From Paenibacillus mangrovi (GTDB lineage: Bacteria; Bacillota; Bacilli; Paenibacillales; Paenibacillaceae), in contig NZ_JALIRP010000003.1 of assembly GCF_022898935.1 (NCBI RefSeq), positions 372,001 through 436,000 on the forward strand: a DNA stretch of 64,000 bases, written 5' to 3'. Positions 9,003-17,714 of the stretch are shown one piece after another. The first letter of the stretch is position 1; each line of letters begins with the position of its first letter. The notes under the pieces were generated by a model. It was not told the origin of the DNA. It ran no database searches and saw only the letters and a list, made by a program, of their open reading frames with translations. The position numbers and the translations under genes were made by a program.

Positions 9003-10289
9003 CTACATCAGATTAATGATCTGGACCTTCTGTTGCTGTAAGTATTCTATAATGTCCGGAAGCAGCTCCACCGTTTCCTTGGATTCATGCAAGAGAATCA
9101 CCGATCCCCTTGTTTTGGAATGTTCGATGTAACTCAGAACTTTCTGCGGGTTTTTCTTGAATTTCCAATCTTCGGGATCGCGGTTCCACATCGTAATTTT
9201 CATGTTAGCGTATTCAACAATTTCTTTGGTTTGGGCGTTCATGGAACCGTAAGGCGGCCTAAACAGAACCACCGGTTTTGAAGTGATACTCTCTATAAGC
9301 CTGTTGTTGCCCAGAATTTCCGCTTGCTGCTCTGCCAATGACAGCTTCTGAAGATTAGCATGCGACATGGAATGATTGCCGATTGAAAACCCATGCTCCC
9401 CCACGTATTTTACCGATTCAGGGAATTTCTTCACTTGTGTTCCTACGAAAAAAAACGTCCCTCCAACATGATAATCCGTTAATATATCGACAATGTCTTT
9501 GGTATATTTGGATGGTCCGTCATCAAAGGTGATTGCGACAAAATCCTTCGGAACACTGTAGTTGATCATTTTATCCAGGCTGACAGCCGCAGGCAATGCC
9601 TTTTCCTTATGAAGAGGAACAGGCGGCGTTGCAGATAATGCCAAAGCCGCTGGCTGCGTCCATTTTTCCGTTTCTATTTTATCCGATGAGACAGCTGGCG
9701 GCTCTTGAGATACCTTCGAGGCCGTCGCTGTGTCCGTATTGGCCAGCACATTTCCATTAATCAGCGAGAATCCCGTAGAAGAAAGATAAACCAATAACGT
9801 TATGATGAGGAGAGACGCTGTCAGATTTATGAATACCTTCTTACTCATTTTAACCCTAGGTTTGGTTATAGCTTGCTCCTCAAGATCGCAATCGTTTTCC
9901 CCATCATACGTTTCGTTTAAGAAAGAAGATAAACTCTTTATTTCGCTGATACGGTCTATTTTTTTGAGGGCTGACAACTGCTCTGCGAATGGTTCAGAAC
10001 AAGCAAATTTCATCCTCCTGCTGGTGTCCCGGTTATATCGGGTGATTTGACCATAGCACTGTTGATCAATGACATTTCGTTCGCTCAGGAGAGTTAATCT
10101 ATATTTTGCATCTGTACTTTCCGCTTCATCTATTACATGACGGATATTGATAGCTGTAAAAGAATCAACATCCCATTTTAATGCGACCCGCTCTTCATAA
10201 ACAAATTCCACGTTCATAAAATAAGTCCCAGATCCGTTTTCTTCAACGGACAGGATTTCAAGCCACTTTGTCAAATAGGATTGCTGCAC
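9003..10289 (-). CDS. Membrane-anchored polysaccharide deacetylase with an N-terminal cytoplasmic domain
   Basis: 428 residues from a GTG start behind GGAGGGGG. Residues 1-148 form a soluble domain I do not recognise. One membrane helix follows at about 151-176 and a Ser/Thr/Pro-rich linker to ~245. The rest is an NodB-type polysaccharide deacetylase (CE4) domain with all usual motifs: TFDDGP 254-259, HSMSH 306-310 for the metal site, RPPYGS 344-349, WNRDPEDW, and LLHES near 399-403. The catalytic domain lies outside the membrane and the N-terminal domain inside. That is unusual, since most family members have only a short cytoplasmic tail. The substrate is probably peptidoglycan or another N-acetylated cell-wall glycan. 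It is 37 bp after a coiled-coil gene, so the two form an operon. Confidence 0.9.
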   Translation of the reverse strand: MQQSYLTKWLEILSVEENGSGTYFMNVEFVYEERVALKWDVDSFTAINIRHVIDEAESTDAKYRLTLLSERNVIDQQCYGQITRYNRDTSRRMKFACSEPFAEQLSALKKIDRISEIKSLSSFLNETYDGENDCDLEEQAITKPRVKMSKKVFINLTASLLIITLLVYLSSTGFSLINGNVLANTDTATASKVSQEPPAVSSDKIETEKWTQPAALALSATPPVPLHKEKALPAAVSLDKMINYSVPKDFVAITFDDGPSKYTKDIVDILTDYHVGGTFFFVGTQVKKFPESVKYVGEHGFSIGNHSMSHANLQKLSLAEQQAEILGNNRLIESITSKPVVLFRPPYGSMNAQTKEIVEYANMKITMWNRDPEDWKFKKNPQKVLSYIEHSKTRGSVILLHESKETVELLPDIIEYLQQQKVQIINLM

Positions 10290-10326
10290 GGTTCCCCCTC
10301 CTCTTTTCGCTTCTAAAAAATGCTGT

Positions 10327-11028
10327 TTATTCCGAAGGAGGGGTTAACGAAAAATTCATGCGTGCAGTGAAATCCGAAATCGTCTGCAGCAGATGATTCT
10401 TTTCTTCCAGAACTTTTTGGTACTGGCTTTCAACCTTCTGGTTCTCACTTTCCAAATCCCGGATTCTCTCTTCCAGTTCCTTTGCCTTTTTCATGCTTTC
10501 GTATTGGTAATGAGAAAACTCATCATTTAATTTGACGTACTTATTCCGTTCCTTCTCGAGCTGGTACTTCAAATTTTCGATTCCGGAGTTTGAGGAGTTC
10601 TGATACTCTTTATAATCTTCAAGAAGCTGATCATAGCTCATCTGTTTATGGGTCAGCTTGTCTTCCAAACTTCTGAATTCCTTCTCTTTTTCAAGAATGA
10701 AATGTTCCTTTTTGCTAAGCTCATTTTTGAGGCGGTTGATCGACTCGTTAGCATTTTGGAGCTGCTGCTCGTTATCCTTGATTTTAAAAGAAGCCAGCTG
10801 GCGGTCATTCAGCAGATTCTCGACGGCAACGACGAGGTCCAGAGCGACTTTATCTTGTTCCAGCAGCGAAAAATCCGCTTCATGAGAGCCCTGAAGGGAC
10901 TCCACTTCATCCGTTTCCATTTCACCTTGGCTATCAAGCGGTGCGGCGGCTGGTGACCCTGTACGGGCATTTAATATATTTTTAAGCCATCCTCTTGTTT
11001 TATTAGTCGGGTTAGGTTTGTCTAACAT
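10327..11028 (-). CDS. Coiled-coil cytoplasmic protein
   Basis: About 233 residues. The ATG at 11026-11028 has GAGGAG nine bases upstream; an in-frame TTG eight codons earlier has no such site. Residues ~1-70 are Pro/Gly/Glu-rich and disordered. From ~75 to 225 the sequence is almost entirely heptad-like, rich in Leu, Glu, Lys, Gln and Asn, as in a long dimeric coiled coil. There is no membrane segment or enzyme motif. It is the first gene of the leftward pair with the deacetylase, so it may bind that enzyme's unusual cytoplasmic domain or act as a scaffold. No family can be named from composition alone. Confidence 0.8.
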   Translation of the reverse strand: MLDKPNPTNKTRGWLKNILNARTGSPAAAPLDSQGEMETDEVESLQGSHEADFSLLEQDKVALDLVVAVENLLNDRQLASFKIKDNEQQLQNANESINRLKNELSKKEHFILEKEKEFRSLEDKLTHKQMSYDQLLEDYKEYQNSSNSGIENLKYQLEKERNKYVKLNDEFSHYQYESMKKAKELEERIRDLESENQKVESQYQKVLEEKNHLLQTISDFTARMNFSLTPPSE

Positions 11029-11176
11029 GATATATATCTCCTCAATGATCAATTTAATATGTAGAATAATTTATAATATTTAATGTTCATTCGAAAAAAT
11101 GCTATATCCTTTTATTATCGGTATTTATTTAGCAGAAATTTAGTGGGATAATGGGATGAATTGCTAGAAAGAAAAT

Positions 11177-11258
11177 GTTCACAAATTCTATTAATGAGGC
11201 TATGAATATATGACGATAAGACATGCGCTAAGCTTGCGTAATTTTCTCGTTTTGTTCT
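11177..11258 (+). repeat. Right copy of ~82-bp duplicated sequence
   Basis: Covers the leader, start codon (11210) and first 16 codons of the repeat-rich membrane protein gene. It matches 8757-8838 in the same orientation. The two copies bracket the deacetylase/coiled-coil cassette. Confidence 0.7.
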
Positions 11259-12976
11259 GTATCGCCATGCTGGTCCTGATCGGTCTGAAGGGAGTGGACA
11301 TCAACCGCAAAATGGCCTGGGTCGATGAGGCTGAGCGTTACTACAATCAAAACGACCTCATCCGTGCGGAAGAATGGTACCAAAAGGCGGCCCATAATAA
11401 ATCCATTCACTATAAAGAGGATCTGATTGCGGAGCGTTTGCGGGAGCTTGAGCCGATTACCCTGATGAAGCAGTCGCTATCGCAGCTCGATGAGCGTGTG
11501 GAGCGTACGGGCTCCGGACAGGATTTTACCGGCTTTCTTCAGGTGTACAATGAGCTGCAAAGCACGCGGAACAAGTATATGAACTCAGGCGACCGGTTCG
11601 CGGCTTATTATCCGAAGATTTCGGCAAGCTACGGCATTTCGGATGACATTACGCGTTACTTCCAGGAGTTCAAAGCAATGTTTTACAGCCAACTCGAGGA
11701 CCAGCTGAACCAGGGATTGACGGACGAAGCCACTGCTAAGTGGAATTTGCAGGCTATCCCGGATGCATTTTACGGCGGGACAAACGAGAAAACCAAGCAG
11801 TTAAACGCCAAGTTTAAGGACTTTGATGAAAGGCTGATGTCCAAGCTGGCCGGTGCAGGCAATTTCTCTGAGCTTCTCGATTTATCACAGTCGCTCATGA
11901 GCCAGTATCAAGCACGCGACTTGAAGGCGCCATGGGTCAAGAGCAAAACAGATGAGCTTGCCCGGATCATTCTGAAAAAGGATGTCGATGGGGAGCAGAT
12001 AGCGAACTATGCTCTCCATGCCAAAACGTATGAGGCATATGCCAAGAGTACAGGCATCCAATCAAAACTTCTGAGCGAGATCGAAAGGCAGATTCGGAAA
12101 TGGCTCACCTCCGCTCAGCGGAAAATCAAAAACAACGATTATGAAGGAGCCATCGCCATCTATGAGGCGCTCTCTTCCTACCAAGATACGACAGACGAAG
12201 TGAATAAGGCCAAGCTGGCCTGGACGGTGCATGATCCGCTGCGGCTTCTGCAGCAAGCGGACTTCGCTAAGAATTACAGCCATGTTATCGGTGGCGGCAG
12301 CCAGTTCGGCGGGAGTGCCTATGCGATCGGCTCAGATGACGTCAATACGATTTATTTTGCGAAAATGAATGAAGATGAGTCGGTGCAAATGCTGAGCACG
12401 GATGATTTCCCTCCCAATGTGAACATCCGGAAGATTTCCATTGAAAAATCGCTCAGCACAAAAGCCGTACCCGTCATTCTCGTTGAAGGAGAATCCGCTT
12501 CAAGACAAGCACTTTATGCAGCTTATGAGGTGCATGACAGCAGCATGACCCGGCTCTTCATGTTCGATGCGGACGGCTATGAGGTGCAGGCAGACCAATC
12601 ACTGCTCGTTACTCGTCCGGACGGTGTAGACGGTGCTGGCGGCGCATCCCCGAACGCCATCTACATGCGCCAGGGAGACAGCTATCAATTCATGGGTTTC
12701 CAAAAGGATTACACCGATATCGATGTGAATGACCTGCTTGGTCATTCCAACGAGAAGGTCCGCTTCACCTGCTATATCATGTATGGCGGTGAGGGCGACG
12801 CCCTTGCGCAAATGGGCGATTCTTATGTGAAGCTGCACGGCAATTACACATTCTATGAAGGCATGAATGTGACCGTAACCGGACTGTTCAACCAGTTCGA
12901 GGATGTTTATCCTAGCGGCGATCAGACGGGCGAGCTGATTACGGTGCCGGTGTTTGATGTGGAGAATATGGAGTAA
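11210..12976 (+). CDS. Single-pass membrane protein with TPR-like helical repeats
   Basis: 588 residues. One N-terminal membrane helix (about 12-29) is followed by an extracytoplasmic part. Residues 35-70 (ERYYNQNDLIRAEEWYQKAA) and 300-335 (KIKNNDYEGAIAIYEAL) are typical TPR-like helix pairs, with less regular helices between. The last ~230 residues are beta-rich and hydrophilic. The helix lacks a clear signal-peptidase site, so the protein probably stays anchored. GAGG lies ten bases before the ATG. Its dead 5' copy next to the zinc-ribbon gene implies it once followed that gene and belongs with the vWA/tubulin-like cluster. The function is unknown; a structural role in an envelope complex is inferred. 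Confidence 0.8.
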   Translation: MTIRHALSLRNFLVLFCIAMLVLIGLKGVDINRKMAWVDEAERYYNQNDLIRAEEWYQKAAHNKSIHYKEDLIAERLRELEPITLMKQSLSQLDERVERTGSGQDFTGFLQVYNELQSTRNKYMNSGDRFAAYYPKISASYGISDDITRYFQEFKAMFYSQLEDQLNQGLTDEATAKWNLQAIPDAFYGGTNEKTKQLNAKFKDFDERLMSKLAGAGNFSELLDLSQSLMSQYQARDLKAPWVKSKTDELARIILKKDVDGEQIANYALHAKTYEAYAKSTGIQSKLLSEIERQIRKWLTSAQRKIKNNDYEGAIAIYEALSSYQDTTDEVNKAKLAWTVHDPLRLLQQADFAKNYSHVIGGGSQFGGSAYAIGSDDVNTIYFAKMNEDESVQMLSTDDFPPNVNIRKISIEKSLSTKAVPVILVEGESASRQALYAAYEVHDSSMTRLFMFDADGYEVQADQSLLVTRPDGVDGAGGASPNAIYMRQGDSYQFMGFQKDYTDIDVNDLLGHSNEKVRFTCYIMYGGEGDALAQMGDSYVKLHGNYTFYEGMNVTVTGLFNQFEDVYPSGDQTGELITVPVFDVENME

Positions 12977-12993
12977 GAGGCTCATCCCAAAAC

Positions 12994-13033
12994 AAACGGG
13001 CAGCCCGAGAATTAATCTCGGACTGCCCGTTTT
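12994..13033. terminator. Bidirectional terminator between convergent genes
   Basis: AAACGGGCAGCCCGAG pairs with CTCGGACTGCCCGTTTT (one G-U or mismatch) around an ATTAAT loop, with T-runs on both sides. It ends the gene at 11210 and the leftward BIG2 gene. Confidence 0.85.
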
Positions 13034-13061
13034 GCTGTATCTGATTACTGCTTCTGATGCT

Positions 13062-15449
13062 CTATTTCACCGTTACTTGCACGCGGGTGGACTTGCCTCC
13101 GAAGGTAACGGTAATCGTTGCTTTACCTTTGCCTGTCGCCTTGACCACACCGTCTTTTACCGTTGCGGTCAGAATACGAGAAGACTTCCAAACCGCCGGC
13201 TTCGACACATTCGCTTCGCTTCCATCGCTGTATGTGGCCGTTGCAGTCAGGTTATATGTCTGGCCTACACTCATATTCAAGCTGACTTCATTGGTTTGCA
13301 AATATTTCAGGTTATCTACTTCCACCGGAATACGGATGGTTTTATTGCCATATTTGACTGATACCGTCGTTTTTCCGCTGGACAGCGCCGTAATTTTTCC
13401 ATCCGTTACGGATGCAACTTTGTAATTGGAAGTACTCCAATCGGCTTTAGAGCTAACATCTTTGATTGAACCGTCGCTAAAGGTTGCTTTGACAGTAACC
13501 GTGGCGGTTTTGTCGCTTTGTTTGCCCGCGGTTTTCAGGGATACATAATCCACACTCGCGTCAAGTTTAGAGATCACATCTACTTCCACGTTTACGGTAA
13601 CCTTCTTGCCGCCGTATTCCGCAGTAATCATTGCCTTGCCGCTCTTCAATCCTGTAACGACGCCCCCACTGTCTACACTGGCTACTGTAGGGCTGCTTGA
13701 TTTCCAGGTAGCTCTTTTATTCAAGCTGTCTGGATCATTTTCAGGATCGTTTACGGCTTCCAGATTAATGGTCTTTTTCTCACCCGTGGACATAATGATC
13801 AGGCTTTGAGGGGAAGTCAGCTCGCTGACCAAACCCACCTCAACTGTCATCGTATACGTTTTGCCGTCATATTTGCCTGTAATCGTGGCGGTGCCTGTGC
13901 CGACGCCAGTAACGATGCCTTTGTCATCTACCTTGGCTACGTCTTCCTTGCTGGAGCTCCATTCGACTTTGTCGGTTACCTTCTCTGCAGGCTTGTTTGA
14001 ACCGTAATCCAGAATAATGGCCGCTTCATACGTTCCCCCTACTTTCAGAGAAGCCTTTTTCGAGGAAATGTCCACCTTCAGCGGCATATCCACCGCAACA
14101 TGGGTGGTTACCGTTACACCGCCGTAAGTGGCACTGATGTCCGCTTCACCTTTTTTGTAAGCCGTCAGCATTCCGTTTGATACATAAACAACGTCTTCCT
14201 TGCTGGATTTCCACTCTGCCTTGCTCTGCACCTTCTCGACTTGTCCGTTCGCATAGGTCGCGGTCAGCTCGAGCTGTTGCGTTTTGTTGTCAGACAGGCT
14301 TAAAGATATCTTCTCCGGCATATCGAGATGGCGGGGAATATCCACGTCCACGTTGATGCTTACGCTTTTGTCGCCGTATTGAGCTGTAATGACTGCCGCA
14401 CCGGGTGCATTAGCTGTAATGACCCCCTGCTTGACGAATGCAACCTTCTCGTTGCTGGATGTCCAAACGGCATCCTTCGTAATATCCACCGGAGCTTTAT
14501 CCGGATAAACAGCTTCCACCTTAATTGGATTCTGCAGTGTCTCATTGCTGTGCATGAAAATATTTTGCTCGCTTGCCTGCAAACGGATTGTCTTGTCGAC
14601 ATCGACCTGGATCGTTGTTGTCATGGTGCCGTATTTAGCCGTAATGGTTGCCGATCCCGGACCATATGCAGTGATTTCGCCTTTGATGACATCGGCCACA
14701 GCCGGGTTGCTTGTAGACCATTCTGCCAGCGCAGACACATCATTCTTCACATCCCCGTCAGGATAGGTCGCTTTCAGGGAAACTTTCACCGGTTTGTTTT
14801 CGCTCACCAGCATGGACACCTGTGTCACGCTTGGATCCAGGCGCTTCACCAGCTCCACGCTCACCGGAATGCTTACCGTCTGCTTGCCATAGGTTGCTGT
14901 AATGGTTGCCGTACCGGGACCGATCGGCTTCACCACGCCGTTCACGACGGAGACGACACTGCTGTCATCCACAGCCCACTCGGCTTTGTTCGAAGCATCC
15001 GTATCTACCGTGTTGTCGGTATAGGTTGCGGTCAGATGAATGGTTGGGCTGTCGCTCATTTTGAGATCGAGCTTCTGCACGTCCTTCGTCAGGGCCTTAA
15101 CCTTCTTCGTCACGTTCACTTTAACGGAGTCGGTTTCACTGCCATAAACGACCGAAATGGTCGTGCTGCCTTCCCCTACTGCGGTAATCGTTCCGTGATT
15201 AACGGTGGCTACCGCATCGTTTGCACTACTCCAGTTTGCTTTTATCGTCACATTTTCTGTTGAGTTGTCATTGTAAACACCCTTCGCCGTCACAGATGCA
15301 GTATCGCCAATCTCCAGGGTAACCTGAGATTTTGAGAGAACCAGCTTGGACAAATCGGCTGCAGTAGCCGCCCAAGTGACTCCGGAGTATGCCACGCACA
15401 GTACTAACACCAGTGACATGACAAGCATCTTTTGAAGCTTCTTATGCAA
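13062..15449 (-). CDS. Secreted protein with nine BIG2 (bacterial Ig-like) repeats
   Basis: About 795 residues from a TTG start at 15447-15449, which has GGAGGG eight bases upstream. An in-frame ATG at 15485 has only a poorly spaced site. The N-terminus is a clear signal peptide (KK, a Leu/Val-rich core, then TWAAT). The whole mature protein is nine BIG2-type repeats of ~85 residues, each ending in a variant of V..G.I.A.G.G.ATITA.YG. There is no LPXTG sorting motif, SLH domain or membrane tail, so it is secreted or bound non-covalently. BIG2 domains occur in adhesins and S-layer-associated proteins. It is transcribed alone and ends at the shared terminator. Confidence 0.9.
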   Translation of the reverse strand: MHKKLQKMLVMSLVLVLCVAYSGVTWAATAADLSKLVLSKSQVTLEIGDTASVTAKGVYNDNSTENVTIKANWSSANDAVATVNHGTITAVGEGSTTISVVYGSETDSVKVNVTKKVKALTKDVQKLDLKMSDSPTIHLTATYTDNTVDTDASNKAEWAVDDSSVVSVVNGVVKPIGPGTATITATYGKQTVSIPVSVELVKRLDPSVTQVSMLVSENKPVKVSLKATYPDGDVKNDVSALAEWSTSNPAVADVIKGEITAYGPGSATITAKYGTMTTTIQVDVDKTIRLQASEQNIFMHSNETLQNPIKVEAVYPDKAPVDITKDAVWTSSNEKVAFVKQGVITANAPGAAVITAQYGDKSVSINVDVDIPRHLDMPEKISLSLSDNKTQQLELTATYANGQVEKVQSKAEWKSSKEDVVYVSNGMLTAYKKGEADISATYGGVTVTTHVAVDMPLKVDISSKKASLKVGGTYEAAIILDYGSNKPAEKVTDKVEWSSSKEDVAKVDDKGIVTGVGTGTATITGKYDGKTYTMTVEVGLVSELTSPQSLIIMSTGEKKTINLEAVNDPENDPDSLNKRATWKSSSPTVASVDSGGVVTGLKSGKAMITAEYGGKKVTVNVEVDVISKLDASVDYVSLKTAGKQSDKTATVTVKATFSDGSIKDVSSKADWSTSNYKVASVTDGKITALSSGKTTVSVKYGNKTIRIPVEVDNLKYLQTNEVSLNMSVGQTYNLTATATYSDGSEANVSKPAVWKSSRILTATVKDGVVKATGKGKATITVTFGGKSTRVQVTVK

Positions 15450-15633
15450 TGTAAAATCCCTCCATCTCTTGTTAAATAAAAACATCCTACCTCACATATC
15501 GGTCAAGAGAAGGATGAATGTTAGCTTTTTTGTTGGTTTCTCGGTTTTCCCCGCGAAAATGAGTGATTTCTGCAAGTTAAAAGATTGCTTATTAATTTCA
15601 ACTTTAGAACAACTATCCTTCGATTTGTACGTC

Positions 15634-15650
15634 TATAATATATGGAGGTG
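15634..15650 (+). promoter_or_regulatory. -10 box and ribosome binding site of the serine hydrolase gene
   Basis: TATAAT at 15634-15639 is a perfect -10 box and GGAGGTG at 15644-15650 is a strong ribosome binding site seven bases before the ATG at 15658. The -10 is so near the ribosome site that the leader is very short. No convincing -35 box is seen. Confidence 0.5.
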
Positions 15651-15657
15651 CCTACCC

Positions 15658-16713
15658 ATGATCACAACCGACCATCCATTAACAGACAGAGCCGAAGCCT
15701 TGGTACGGGAGCATTTTGGCAATCATTCCCCGCTAAGCGTCTCGATCGGCATTCTGGAAAATGGTGACCAGTATTACTTGGGCCATGGTCAGCCGCAGGG
15801 CTTTGATTACTCATCTGCTCTTTACGAAGCGGCATCAATTACAAAAGTTTTTATGGCTACACTGCTTTTCATTCTGGAACAGCAGGGCAAGCTGAAGAGG
15901 ACAGACACTATCGGTAAATACATACCTGAATGTGCTTCCAATCGTAAAATCAGTGCAATCACCCTGGAACAGCTCGCAGCACATACGTCTGGACTTCCAC
16001 GCCTTCCTGCGGGTTTGAGATCCGTTATTACGGACAAGTTTAACCCCTATGAACATTACGCGGAAGAACATCTGCTGAAAGATTTGCTGAAATGCCGGCC
16101 GGCCGCGGCTGGACGCTTTGAATACTCCAATCTTGGAGCCGGGCTGCTCGGATATATTTTGACACGGTGCGCAGGAGACGGCCTCGAGGAGTTAGTACGG
16201 GAGAAAATTTGCGGACCTCTTTTCATGGAGGATACGGTGTTCAGGCTAAGCCCGGCTCAGCAGCCAAGATTCCTGCCTGTATATACCGCCAATGGCAAAG
16301 AAGTTCCCCACTGGGACTTCGGCGTTCTGGCGGGAGCCGGAGGACTGCGAACCACAGCCAGGGACCTGCTGCAGTTCGCTAAAGCGAATATGGGCATGGG
16401 AGCTGCCTCCGTAGCAGCAGCCATGAAGGAAACCCAACTGCCAAGATACCGGATTCGCCGCAATGACGAGGTTGGCATGGGCTGGATGATCAGGACCGGC
16501 GTCTATCATGACCGGATGCACTGGCATAACGGCGGAACGTACGGATCGAGCAGTTTTATCGGCTTTCACAGGGAGAAAAACATGGCGGTCATCGTCCTTT
16601 CGAACAACGGCAGCTTTGCACTTAAGCCCTTTTCCCGCCTTCGCGCCCAAAAGCGGCATGTCGATGAAATCGGAATGGAGCTGCTCCGGGCCATGACCAA
16701 AACTATTGATTAA
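15658..16713 (+). CDS. Serine hydrolase of the beta-lactamase (class C / AmpC-like) family
   Basis: 352 residues. The start at 15658 is set by GGAGGTG; the frame extends further upstream but without a binding site. Motifs of the penicillin-binding serine hydrolase fold are present: SxxK as S60-I-T-K63, YxN as Y156-S-N158, and HNGGTYG near 287-293 in the place of the KTG/HxG box. No signal peptide or membrane helix is visible, so a cytoplasmic location and an esterase or D-aminopeptidase-like activity are more likely than antibiotic hydrolysis. It is monocistronic and ends at a strong hairpin. The substrate cannot be told from sequence. Confidence 0.88.
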   Translation: MITTDHPLTDRAEALVREHFGNHSPLSVSIGILENGDQYYLGHGQPQGFDYSSALYEAASITKVFMATLLFILEQQGKLKRTDTIGKYIPECASNRKISAITLEQLAAHTSGLPRLPAGLRSVITDKFNPYEHYAEEHLLKDLLKCRPAAAGRFEYSNLGAGLLGYILTRCAGDGLEELVREKICGPLFMEDTVFRLSPAQQPRFLPVYTANGKEVPHWDFGVLAGAGGLRTTARDLLQFAKANMGMGAASVAAAMKETQLPRYRIRRNDEVGMGWMIRTGVYHDRMHWHNGGTYGSSSFIGFHREKNMAVIVLSNNGSFALKPFSRLRAQKRHVDEIGMELLRAMTKTID

Positions 16714-16730
16714 TGAGTAAATCGGGAAAT

Positions 16731-16783
16731 AAATAGGCTGCACCGTCAGGTTTCCGATCAACCTTTCGGTGCAGCCTATTTTT
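16731..16783. terminator. Bidirectional terminator between convergent genes
   Basis: AATAGGCTGCACCG pairs with CGGTGCAGCCTATT over a ~23-base loop and is followed by TTT on the plus strand; the minus strand also ends in A/T. It serves the serine hydrolase and the DsbA-like gene. Confidence 0.8.
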
Positions 16784-16803
16784 GCATTGATATAAAATGT
16801 GGG

Positions 16804-17517
16804 TTACGCCTTATCCGTCGGCAGCGTGCAGGAGCCGTCCTGGCAGGCCAGATCGTCCGAGCCCTCTACCATGGTCAGCGGATGATCTTCCTTCCAGATA
16901 TTCGCGAGTGCTTCCGTGAACACTTCTGCCGGCTGAGCACCGGAGATGCCGTATTTCTCGTTCACGACGAAGAATGGCACGCCCGAGATACCGAGTTTGG
17001 ACGCTTGGCTTTCATCCTCACGGACATCCTCTTTGTAGGCATCGCTTTCGAGCATGTCAGCGGCAGCTTTGGCATCCAGACCGATCTCTCCGGCCAGAAG
17101 CGCGAGCACCGCACGGTCGCCCAGAAGCTCCGAGTCGGTAAAATAAGCTTTTAACAGCCGCTCGGTCATGTCATAGCGTTTGCCGAACTCGCCCGCCCAA
17201 TGCGTCAAGCGGTGTGCATCGAAGGTATTTGTCACCTGCATCGTATCAAAATGATAAGTAAGGCCCACCGCCTTCGCCTGCTCGGTTAAATTGTCATTCA
17301 TCGATTTTGCTTTTTCGATGCTCATGCCGTACTTGTTAGCCAAAATGGTATGCATATCATGCTCGTTCTCGCGCGGTGCATTCGGATCCAGCTCGAAGCT
17401 GCGGAACACCACTTCCACTTCGTTTTTATGCTCGAAACCTTCCAAAGCCGCTTCAAAACGTCGTTTACCGATGTAGCAGAACGGGCAGGCAAAATCGGAC
17501 CATACTTCAACTTTCAT
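16804..17517 (-). CDS. DsbA-family thiol oxidoreductase, FrnE type
   Basis: 237 residues, a DsbA-like thioredoxin fold with its CxxC active site at the extreme N-terminus (C11-P-F-C14) and the family cis-proline loop GISGVPFFVV near 180. Length and motifs match the cytoplasmic FrnE/2-hydroxychromene-2-carboxylate-isomerase-like group. No signal peptide is present. Such proteins handle disulfide exchange or isomerisation and are often tied to oxidative stress. An additional C-terminal pair of cysteines (DLACQDGSC) is typical of FrnE. AGGAGG precedes the ATG. It is monocistronic. Confidence 0.92.
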   Translation of the reverse strand: MKVEVWSDFACPFCYIGKRRFEAALEGFEHKNEVEVVFRSFELDPNAPRENEHDMHTILANKYGMSIEKAKSMNDNLTEQAKAVGLTYHFDTMQVTNTFDAHRLTHWAGEFGKRYDMTERLLKAYFTDSELLGDRAVLALLAGEIGLDAKAAADMLESDAYKEDVREDESQASKLGISGVPFFVVNEKYGISGAQPAEVFTEALANIWKEDHPLTMVEGSDDLACQDGSCTLPTDKA

Positions 17518-17714
17518 TCGAAAATCCTCCTAAAGGTTTAATAGTATATCTTGCGCTAACTGATACTTTTTTATACACAGTATAGAGCAAAAAGAAAGGC
17601 AGGAGCTCCCGCCAATTAACTGTAACTATTCTTTATACATTATATAATGAGCGCTTGCGTTCTGCAACTTTAAAAGCTATTTTCCGCTTAATCCGAAGTA
17701 TTCGCGGATTTTTC

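Noticed and set aside
13806..15263. Plus-strand open frames with Cys/His/Arg-rich products
   Set aside because: Antisense shadows of the regular BIG2 repeats; their apparent repetitiveness comes from the real gene.
15469..15657. Upstream extension of the serine hydrolase (63 more residues)
   Set aside because: The -10 box and ribosome binding site lie inside this stretch, so translation starts at 15658.
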